Positions 1-5,376 of a stretch of 6,176 nt of DNA are shown piece by piece. The notes below the pieces were generated by a model, which worked only from the letters and a program-made list of their open reading frames with translations, was not told the DNA's origin and made no database searches. The number at the start of each line of letters is the position of its first letter. The first letter of the stretch is position 1. The position numbers and the translations under genes are program-made. The stretch comes from Sulfitobacter sp. (GTDB taxonomy: Bacteria > Pseudomonadota > Alphaproteobacteria > Rhodobacterales > Rhodobacteraceae), in assembly GCA_024636395.1 (NCBI GenBank), contig JAGXHD010000030.1, positions 1 through 6,176 on the forward strand, written 5' to 3'.

Positions 1-1246
1 CTTCCACCCCGCGCACGGCCGGGCCGACGGTGTCGGACTTGACCTGCCCGTCGGGCTGGATGCAGACGAACACCGCCGTCTCGGTCGAGCCGTAGAGCTG
101 CTTGAGGTTGATCCCCAGCGAGCGGTAGAAATCGAAAATCTCCGGTCCGATCGCCTCACCAGCGGTATAGCCCACGCGCACGCGGCTGAACCCCAGCGTA
201 TTTTTCAGCGGCCCGTAGATAAACATCTCGCCCAGCCGGTACTTCAGCCGGTCACTCGAGCCTACGTCTTTCCCGTCGAGGATCGCGGGGCCCACCTTGC
301 GCGCGTGGGCCATGAAATAGTCAAACAGCCATTTCTTCAAACGGCTCGCATCCTCCATGCGGATCATCACATTCGTGAGCTGCATCTCGAAGACACGCGG
401 CGGCGCGAAGTAATAGGTGGGACCGATTTCGCGCAGATCCACGTGCATCGTGTCCGCGCTCTCCGGACAATTGGTGCAAAACCCCGTCCACATCGCCTGA
501 CCCACGGAAAAGATGAAATCACCCACCCATGCCATCGGCAGATAGGCTAGAATATCATCCGATTGCCGCAGGTGATCGAACTCTGAAGAGGATTTCGCCG
601 TCTCGATAATGTTGCGATTGCTCAGCACTACGCCCTTGGGCTTGCCTGTGGTGCCGGAAGTATAAAGCATCACGCCCGTGCTGTCGTAATCAAGCTTTGC
701 CTGCCGGGCTTCCAGCGCCGCGATATGCTTGTCACGGGTGTCGCGGCCCATCTGCTGCACTTCCATATACTGGCCGAGCGCTGCATGATCGTATTTCCGA
801 AGTCCGCGCGGGTCGAGATAGATCATCCGCTCGAATTCGGGCAGCTGGTCCTTCACATCCAATATTTTGTCGACCTGTTCCTGATCGCCCACCACGGCAA
901 AGCGCGCGCCGCAATGGTTCATCACATAGGCCATCTCTTCGGAATTCGCGTCCTGATAGAGGGGGACAGGCACCGCACCGCACATTTCCGCCGCCATCAT
1001 CGCCCAGTAGAGCCGGGGCCGGTTGCGCCCGATGATTGAGACGAAATCGCCCTCGTTCAGACCCATCTCCATCATGCCCAGCGCCAACGCCTCGACTTCG
1101 TCGCGAGTTTGCGACCAAGTCCAGCTTTGCCAGATGCCGTATTCCTTTTCGCGGTACGCAGGCGCATCCGCAAACATCTTTGCATTGCGGTGCAGCAGCG
1201 CCGGTACAGACGCAGGTTGCCCCTCGGGGCATTCGATCAGAGCCAA
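1..1246 (-). CDS. Long-chain acyl-CoA synthetase (AMP-forming), N-terminal part, cut by left window edge
   Basis: ANL-superfamily ligase that activates a carboxylic acid, probably a long-chain fatty acid, to an acyl-adenylate and then an acyl-CoA, in the cytoplasm. The reading frame is open from a TTG codon at 1246 to the edge (415 codons; related enzymes are about 600-660 residues, so the C-terminal domain is missing). The ATP-binding P-loop YTSGTTGKPKG lies at residues 195-205, a GYTAGEA motif at 359-365 and the adenine-pocket motif YGSTE at 385-389. The stretch LPMAWVGDF and the following DLREIGPTYYFAPPRVFE resemble the bacterial long-chain synthetase subgroup that is often encoded beside branched-chain-type ABC transporters; that neighbourhood would lie outside the window. 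The TTG start is chosen because GGGAGG sits 7-8 bases upstream and the homologous N-terminus begins there; the first in-frame ATG comes well inside the protein. It is transcribed divergently from the sensor kinase. The family is certain; the exact substrate is not. Confidence 0.93.
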   Translation of the reverse strand, partial: MALIECPEGQPASVPALLHRNAKMFADAPAYREKEYGIWQSWTWSQTRDEVEALALGMMEMGLNEGDFVSIIGRNRPRLYWAMMAAEMCGAVPVPLYQDANSEEMAYVMNHCGARFAVVGDQEQVDKILDVKDQLPEFERMIYLDPRGLRKYDHAALGQYMEVQQMGRDTRDKHIAALEARQAKLDYDSTGVMLYTSGTTGKPKGVVLSNRNIIETAKSSSEFDHLRQSDDILAYLPMAWVGDFIFSVGQAMWTGFCTNCPESADTMHVDLREIGPTYYFAPPRVFEMQLTNVMIRMEDASRLKKWLFDYFMAHARKVGPAILDGKDVGSSDRLKYRLGEMFIYGPLKNTLGFSRVRVGYTAGEAIGPEIFDFYRSLGINLKQLYGSTETAVFVCIQPDGQVKSDTVGPAVRGVE

Positions 1247-1253
1247 ATTGTAT

Positions 1254-1259
1254 CCTCCC
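1254..1259 (-). promoter_or_regulatory. Ribosome binding site that fixes the TTG start of the acyl-CoA synthetase
   Basis: On the minus strand GGGAGG reads from 1259 to 1254 and is followed by 7 bases and then TTG at 1246-1244. This near-perfect Shine-Dalgarno sequence at good spacing is the main support for a non-ATG start. Confidence 0.75.
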
Positions 1260-1263
1260 AGAT

Positions 1264-1281
1264 CCTGCTTTTTCGAGCAGG
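1264..1281 (-). other. Hairpin in the leader of the acyl-CoA synthetase
   Basis: An inverted repeat with 6-bp perfect arms, CCTGCT (1264-1269) and AGCAGG (1276-1281), and a 6-base loop. On the minus strand it reads CCTGCTCGAAAAAGCAGG and ends 4 bases before the ribosome binding site of the synthetase. It could be an mRNA structure that influences ribosome access or stability, or an operator palindrome. It is not a convincing terminator, because a gene start follows directly and there is no trailing T run in that direction. The repeat is visible; any function is inferred. Confidence 0.4.
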
Positions 1282-1313
1282 CCGACCGCGTTTGCGCGAT
1301 TCAGTGTGCCAAG

Positions 1314-1341
1314 ACCATGGCAGCATTACTCTGTGCGTCAA
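1314..1341 (-). promoter_or_regulatory. Candidate promoter for the acyl-CoA synthetase
   Basis: On the minus strand TTGACG (1341-1336) is a good -35 hexamer. After a 16-base spacer, CATGGT (1319-1314) gives a weak -10 match that keeps the important second A and last T. Transcription would begin near 1307, leaving a leader of about 60 bases that contains the hairpin at 1264-1281. Alphaproteobacterial -10 elements are often poor matches, so this is a candidate only. Confidence 0.3.
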
Positions 1342-1360
1342 CTTATTCGTGATGTTTTCA

Positions 1361-1380
1361 GAATCCTTACGAATTGTAAC
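1361..1380 (+). repeat. Tandem 10-bp direct repeat, candidate response-regulator binding site
   Basis: Two adjacent decamers, GAATCCTTAC (1361-1370) and GAATTGTAAC (1371-1380), agree at 7 of 10 positions and are in register with one helical turn. The second unit also contributes to a short inverted repeat, TTAC-GAATT-GTAA (1367-1379). OmpR/PhoB-family regulators typically bind as head-to-tail dimers to direct repeats of 10-11 bp, and this operon encodes such a regulator. The repeat ends 16 bases before the candidate -35 of the kinase promoter, a suitable place for activation. It is also located between the two divergent genes and might serve both. The repeat is seen; the binding role is inferred. 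Confidence 0.38.
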
Positions 1381-1396
1381 AGGTAGCACTGATCCT

Positions 1397-1432
1397 TTGA
1401 CACTCTGCGATACCGGTGCAACCTAGGCTCCA
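1397..1432 (+). promoter_or_regulatory. Candidate promoter of the kinase-regulator operon, possibly giving a leaderless mRNA
   Basis: A perfect -35 consensus TTGACA occupies 1397-1402, exactly 35 bases before the A of the kinase ATG at 1432. With a 16-base spacer, CAACCT at 1419-1424 keeps the conserved second A and final T of the -10 element. The predicted start of transcription is then at or within a base or two of the ATG. No purine-rich ribosome binding site is present at normal distance; only AGG at 1425-1427, 4 bases from the ATG, which is too close. Both facts point to leaderless translation. A weak -10 and the possibility of a distal promoter limit confidence. Confidence 0.45.
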
Positions 1433-3339
1433 TGCCGCTCACCGATGACCAGACAAAATCCATGACAATGGCGGGCCTCAATCTGATCGGGCAGGCCCTG
1501 ACGATCTACGACCGCGATCTGCGCCTCGTGATCTGCAATGCGCCCTTCCAGACTATGTTCAATCTGCCCGAAGCCCTCGTGACACCCGGCGCAAGCTTCT
1601 TCGACACCATCACCCATCTGGCCACGTCCGGCGAGTACGGCGATGTCGCCGATATTCCCGCCTTCGTCGCCGAGCGCATCCAGACCGCCAAGGCATTCCA
1701 GCCCCACTATATGGAGCGGACACGCGCCAACGGCCGGACGATCTCGGTCGAGGGGGCGCCACTACCGGATGGTGGCTGGGTAACCGTCTACACCGACATT
1801 TCCGCAACCAAGGCGCAAGAAGCACTGCTGCGCGCCCGCTCCGACGCGCTCAGCGACCAGCTGCTTGCCCATACCGAAGCTCTCAGCCAGACCAATCGCG
1901 AACGCGCCGCCATGATCACCACGCTGGAGGAGACCAAGCGTCGGCTGACAGCCTCCGAGGCCCGCGCGCGGCTCACTACGGAGATGATGCCCGCGCATAT
2001 CGCCCATGTGGACCCCACGGGCCATTACACCTACTCGAATCAGCGCCTCAGCACGATCATTCCGCACCGGCCCTCGGATATTCTGGGCCAGCCGATCCGC
2101 GAGGTGCTAGGCCATGATATCCATGACAAAATCCTGCACGCCCTTGCCACAGCCTACGGCGGCGCCCCTGCCGTTCAGGAATTTACCGATGCCGCCAGCG
2201 CGCGCCGCATCCGCACCGCTTTCACGCCAGACCGGGCCGGCGGGGTCTACATCCTGTCGATGGACGTGACCGAAGAGACACAAACGCGCGCAGCACTCCA
2301 GCAGACCCGCCGCCGCGCGCTCGCGACCCAGATCACCTCCGGCCTCGCCCATGATTTCTCCAACCTGCTGACAGTAATCCTTGGTCTGCAATCCCGGCTA
2401 GCCCGCCTCGTCCAGTTGCCCGCAGAAGCCGCGCCGCTCATCGAGGGGACGCTCAACGCCGCCCATCGGGGGGGTGCGCTGCTCAGCTCTATCGCCCAAA
2501 TATCCGATCCCCGCAGCCTGCGGCCGACCGCTACGGACGTGCAGACCCTCATGCAGGATCTCGTCACACTTGCGGAGCCAACCCTGCCGACGGGGATGAC
2601 CCTGACGCTCAACACAAGCGCGCTCGGGCCTGTCCTGCTGGACCGTGGCATGTTGCAGGACGGACTCCTCAATCTCATCCTCAATGCCCGCGATGCGATG
2701 GGCACAGCAGGCGAGATCACCCTTACCGTGCGCCGCGTCCATGATACATGGATCGAATTCCAGGTCCGCGATACTGGCCCCGGCTTTGCGCAAGAGGCGC
2801 TCCCGCGCGCGCTCGATCCGTTCTTCACCACAAAAGGCGCAAAAGGGTCCGGCCTCGGCCTGTCCATGGTCTACGACATGACAAAACTCGCGGGCGGCGA
2901 TCTGCACCTCTCCAATACCGGCACCGGTGCCTTGGTCACACTGCGCCTGCCCTACCGCGCCGCCGTCCCCCCCACCACCGGCCTCGCCCTGCTGGTGGAG
3001 GACCGTGACGATCTGCGCGCGCTGCTGCGAGACATGCTCATGGGGCTGGGCCATTCCGTGATCGAAGCGGTATCGGTCGATGAAGCCACAGCTCTGCTCG
3101 CCGATGTGCCCGAGATCGCGCTGATCCTCAGCGATATCCAACTGGAGGGCGAAGCCACAGGCACCGATCTGGCCAAACGTCTTGCGCCGGGCCGCCCTCC
3201 CCTCCTGCTGATGACCTCGCTGCCGCCCGATGCACCACTGTTCATCGAGGCCCAGAAACACGCGCCCGTCTTGCGCAAACCCTTCACGGTAGATGATCTC
3301 GCAGCGCTCATCGCCCCCTCAAAGGCGGACACCCTATGA
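1432..3339 (+). CDS. Soluble hybrid sensor histidine kinase (PAS-PAS-HisKA-HATPase-receiver)
   Basis: A 635-residue cytoplasmic sensor kinase without membrane segments or signal peptide, so its signal is intracellular. A PAS_7-type domain covers about 13-127 (GLNLIGQALTIYDRDLRLV start, conserved LPDGGWV near 111-117). A coiled coil follows at about 125-182 and a second PAS domain at about 183-280 (VDPTGHYTYSNQRLS core). The phosphoacceptor helix has the box GLAHDFSNLL with His307. The ATPase domain shows the N box with Asn414 and Asn418, DTGPGF (447-452), DPFFTTK (462-468) and GSGLGLS (472-478). A C-terminal receiver domain (about 517-630) retains Glu523/Asp524, phosphoacceptor Asp568, Thr595 and Lys616, so it looks functional. 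The HDF-type His box and terminal receiver place it near CckA-like hybrid kinases. The stop codon overlaps the next gene by 4 bases, marking it as partner of that regulator. The ATG at 1432 is favoured by its promoter spacing; ATG codons at residues 11 and 13 are alternatives that would still keep PAS1. The ligand is unknown. Confidence 0.95.
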   Translation: MPLTDDQTKSMTMAGLNLIGQALTIYDRDLRLVICNAPFQTMFNLPEALVTPGASFFDTITHLATSGEYGDVADIPAFVAERIQTAKAFQPHYMERTRANGRTISVEGAPLPDGGWVTVYTDISATKAQEALLRARSDALSDQLLAHTEALSQTNRERAAMITTLEETKRRLTASEARARLTTEMMPAHIAHVDPTGHYTYSNQRLSTIIPHRPSDILGQPIREVLGHDIHDKILHALATAYGGAPAVQEFTDAASARRIRTAFTPDRAGGVYILSMDVTEETQTRAALQQTRRRALATQITSGLAHDFSNLLTVILGLQSRLARLVQLPAEAAPLIEGTLNAAHRGGALLSSIAQISDPRSLRPTATDVQTLMQDLVTLAEPTLPTGMTLTLNTSALGPVLLDRGMLQDGLLNLILNARDAMGTAGEITLTVRRVHDTWIEFQVRDTGPGFAQEALPRALDPFFTTKGAKGSGLGLSMVYDMTKLAGGDLHLSNTGTGALVTLRLPYRAAVPPTTGLALLVEDRDDLRALLRDMLMGLGHSVIEAVSVDEATALLADVPEIALILSDIQLEGEATGTDLAKRLAPGRPPLLLMTSLPPDAPLFIEAQKHAPVLRKPFTVDDLAALIAPSKADTL

Positions 3340-4037
3340 CAAAACCTCTCGTGAGCATCCTCGACGACGAGCCCGAAATCCGCACTCTGCTATCGGAAGT
3401 TCTGCAAGAGGCGGGCTTCGAGACGCAGAGCTTCGGCCGCGCGGCTGCGTTCGAGGCCGCACTGGCCAAGCGGACCCCGGATGTCTGCCTTGTGGATCTG
3501 TCGCTCCCCGACACAGATGGCCTCACGCTGGTGCACCGCCTCGCGCTCGAACAGGGCGCGGTCGTCATCATCATCTCCGGCCGCGCACAGGTGCAAGACC
3601 GCGTGACCGGCCTCGAGCTCGGCGCAGACGACTACATCAGCAAGCCATTCGATCCAGCGGAGGTCGTCGCGCGCATTCGCGCCCGCCTGCGCGGAGCAAA
3701 GACCGTGGCGCGCACGTCAAACACCGCCAAGTTCAAAAACTGGACCGCCCATTTCGACAGCTACGTGCTGGAGGACGAGGATGGCACGCAGACGCCCTTC
3801 AGTCACGCCGAAGGTGAAGTGCTCCGCCTCTTTCTAGACGCACCCAAACGCCTTATCAGCCGCGCCCAGATGCAAGAGCACCTCGGCGGCGCGGCGTCCG
3901 AGAGCTTCGACCGGGCCATGGACGTCCGCATCTCCCGCCTGCGCACCAAACTGCGCGAAGACCCCAAGAACCCGCAGCTCATTAAGACCATCTATGGCGC
4001 TGGCTATATCTTTCTCGGCGAGGTGGTCTGGATCTGA
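3336..4037 (+). CDS. OmpR/PhoB-family response regulator
   Basis: A 233-residue DNA-binding regulator, typical in length for the family. The receiver domain (about 4-118) has the acidic pair Asp10/Asp11, phosphoacceptor Asp54 in CLVDLSLPD, the switch Ser81 and the invariant Lys103 in ISKPF. A winged helix-turn-helix domain occupies about 130-230; the recognition helix region FDRAMDVRISRLRTKL (191-206) and the wing IKTIYGAGYIF (216-226) are the family signature. Its ATG shares the ATGA with the kinase stop, so translation is probably coupled; AAAGG at 3321-3325 can act as ribosome binding site inside the kinase gene. The expected role is to bind direct repeats upstream of target genes when phosphorylated by the upstream kinase. 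Targets cannot be read from the sequence; the divergent intergenic region is the nearest candidate. No symbol is assigned because the family is large. Confidence 0.95.
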   Translation: MTKPLVSILDDEPEIRTLLSEVLQEAGFETQSFGRAAAFEAALAKRTPDVCLVDLSLPDTDGLTLVHRLALEQGAVVIIISGRAQVQDRVTGLELGADDYISKPFDPAEVVARIRARLRGAKTVARTSNTAKFKNWTAHFDSYVLEDEDGTQTPFSHAEGEVLRLFLDAPKRLISRAQMQEHLGGAASESFDRAMDVRISRLRTKLREDPKNPQLIKTIYGAGYIFLGEVVWI

Positions 4038-4090
4038 TCTGCGCACAGGAAGGGTTTCAAGCGGAATAAGCGGGCGTCTCGCAGATTTTC
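4037..4090 (+). terminator. Weak candidate terminator of the kinase-regulator operon
   Basis: Perfect 7-bp arms ATCTGCG (4037-4043) and CGCAGAT (4080-4086) are followed by a short T run (4086-4089). The first arm begins on the last base of the regulator stop codon. The loop is long (36 bases) and not obviously structured, so efficiency is doubtful. The position at the end of the operon and ahead of a convergent gene supports the call. Confidence 0.3.
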
Positions 4091-4111
4091 TGGTGGCCAG
4101 TCTGTTCTGCA

Positions 4112-4127
4112 AACGGGCAATGCCCCG
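4112..4127 (-). terminator. Weak candidate terminator of the amidase operon
   Basis: On the minus strand CGGGGCATTGCCCG forms a GGGC/GCCC stem with a 3-base loop (a further C-G pair is possible across a bulged G), followed by TTT. It lies about 40 bases beyond the amidase stop codon. A second imperfect stem, GCAGCG (4134-4139) with CGCTGC (4161-4166), is located between it and the stop codon. The short stem and short T run keep confidence low. Confidence 0.25.
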
Positions 4128-4167
4128 AACGGTGCAGCGTGCAGTGTAAGCATGGCACCCCGCTGCT

Positions 4168-5361
4168 TTACCCGTTCAGCGCTGCGACGGCGCCTGCCAA
4201 AATCTTCAACCCCGCGACCAGATCGGCCTCGTCGGTATCCTCCTCGAACGCGTGGCTGATCCCCCCGATCGAGGGCACGAAGAGCATCGCCACCGGCATC
4301 AGCGCCGAGACATTCGTTGCATCATGCAACGCACCCGACGGCAGCACACGCCACTTGCCGGGCGACACGATTTGGGCGCTGTCCTCCAGCGCCTTTCGCA
4401 GGTCTGCGTTCATCGCCACTGGCTCCAGCCCCAACAGCGTTCCGAACGAAACGTCCATGCCCTGCGCCTGCGCGATCTCCTGCGCCAATTCCCGGATGAT
4501 GTCCTCCATCCGGCCCAGCCGTGCCGTATCGCCATCGCGCCACTGCATAGAAAAAACTGCCTTTCCCGGCACGATAGATGAGGCATTGGGGTGCAGGCTT
4601 ACATGCCCGATCGTCCAGACGGTCGCTGGGACCACCACGTTGCGGAGGCGCGCATTCAACTCCGTGTTGAAGGCAGACACGGCCTGAAATGCATCGCGGC
4701 GCAGGTGCATGGGGGTCGTGCCCGCATGGTTCTGCTGCCCCTGAAACGTGATCTTCATATCGCGGATGCCGACGATATCCGACACCACAGCAATCTGCTC
4801 TGCGGCAGTATCAAGGACGGGTCCCTGCTCGATGTGCATTTCGATGAACCCGGTAAATTGCGCGGGATCCACAGACCCGGTCACGGCAACGACACCCCGC
4901 GCTTGTGCTAACGTTATCCCGCTGTCGTCACACAGCACATCCGCCTCGGCCAGATCCAGATGACCCGACCAGACTGCACTGCCCGTGGTCACGCCGAATC
5001 GTCCTTCCTCATCCTGAAACGACACGACGGATACCGCAGGTCCTCCCGCTTCCCGGCTCGCCCGCGCCACTTCGAGCGCCGCAACTACGCCCAGCGCACC
5101 GTCCAGCCATCCGCCCTCTGGCTGGCTGTCACTGTGCGAGCCGAGCAGCAGCGAGGGCGCTTCGGCCAGGCCAAAGAGGTTCCCCATTTCGTCGGTTTCA
5201 ACCCGCAAACCCGCATCGCGCATTTGCCCGGCCAACCACGCACGCGCGTCAGTGTCCGCTACGGAATAGGCCGGTCGCACGACACCCTTCGCGGTACCTG
5301 ATGCCCCGAAGGACCGCAGTGTATGCAGGTCTGCCAGGAACCGCTTTTCATCGACTTGCAT
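4168..5361 (-). CDS. M20-family Zn-dependent amidase (N-carbamoyl-L-amino-acid hydrolase / allantoate amidohydrolase type)
   Basis: A complete 397-residue cytoplasmic hydrolase, normal length for the hydantoinase/carbamoylase amidase family (HyuC, AmaB, AllC, bacterial beta-ureidopropionase). Such enzymes hydrolyse carbamoyl or ureido groups from amino-acid-like substrates. Metal ligands expected for two divalent cations are present: His76 in GSHSDSQ, Asp87 in GGWLDGALG, Glu119 of FQDEEGRFG (with Glu118 as likely general base), His176 in FIEMHIEQG and His370 in GGISH. The dimerisation/lid domain contains QQNHAGTTPM with His212, and PNASSIVPG with Asn259 and the following Arg275, residues equivalent to carboxylate-binding positions in L-carbamoylases. 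The ATG at 5361 has GGGGGA 7 bases upstream. It begins 15 bases after the stop codon of the formate dehydrogenase gene and is very probably cotranscribed with it. Which substrate is used (carbamoyl-amino acid, ureidopropionate, allantoate or an N-formyl compound) cannot be decided from the sequence. Confidence 0.92.
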   Translation of the reverse strand: MQVDEKRFLADLHTLRSFGASGTAKGVVRPAYSVADTDARAWLAGQMRDAGLRVETDEMGNLFGLAEAPSLLLGSHSDSQPEGGWLDGALGVVAALEVARASREAGGPAVSVVSFQDEEGRFGVTTGSAVWSGHLDLAEADVLCDDSGITLAQARGVVAVTGSVDPAQFTGFIEMHIEQGPVLDTAAEQIAVVSDIVGIRDMKITFQGQQNHAGTTPMHLRRDAFQAVSAFNTELNARLRNVVVPATVWTIGHVSLHPNASSIVPGKAVFSMQWRDGDTARLGRMEDIIRELAQEIAQAQGMDVSFGTLLGLEPVAMNADLRKALEDSAQIVSPGKWRVLPSGALHDATNVSALMPVAMLFVPSIGGISHAFEEDTDEADLVAGLKILAGAVAALNG

Positions 5362-5368
5362 AGCAACG

Positions 5369-5374
5369 TCCCCC
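5369..5374 (-). promoter_or_regulatory. Ribosome binding site of the amidase in the intergenic gap of the operon
   Basis: GGGGGA reads from 5374 to 5369 on the minus strand, 7 bases before the ATG at 5361 and directly after the formate dehydrogenase stop codon (5379-5377). The 15-base gap leaves no room for a separate promoter or terminator, supporting one transcript. Confidence 0.65.
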
Positions 5375-5376
5375 GA

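Noticed and set aside
732..1232. 166-codon minus-strand frame starting near the synthetase start
   Set aside because: It is out of frame with the acyl-CoA synthetase, whose frame carries the P-loop and other motifs; low-complexity translation.
1287..1298. CGCG-TTTG-CGCG inverted repeat in the intergenic region
   Set aside because: Only 4-bp arms of simple GC alternation; expected by chance at this base composition.
697..1426. Several overlapping plus-strand frames opposite the synthetase and across the intergenic region
   Set aside because: They overlap each other and the real gene, lack ribosome binding sites and show no known domain.
2247..2867. 206-codon minus-strand frame inside the kinase gene
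   Set aside because: Arg/Ser-rich translation without domains, a shadow of the plus-strand coding frame.
2398..3261. 287-codon open frame on the minus strand opposite the kinase ATPase and receiver region
   Set aside because: It is antisense to clear, motif-rich kinase domains, its translation shows no recognisable family, and long antisense frames are common in high-GC DNA.
4905..5363. 152-codon plus-strand frame opposite the amidase N-terminus
   Set aside because: Arg/Pro-rich antisense translation, opposite the metal-binding motifs of the amidase.
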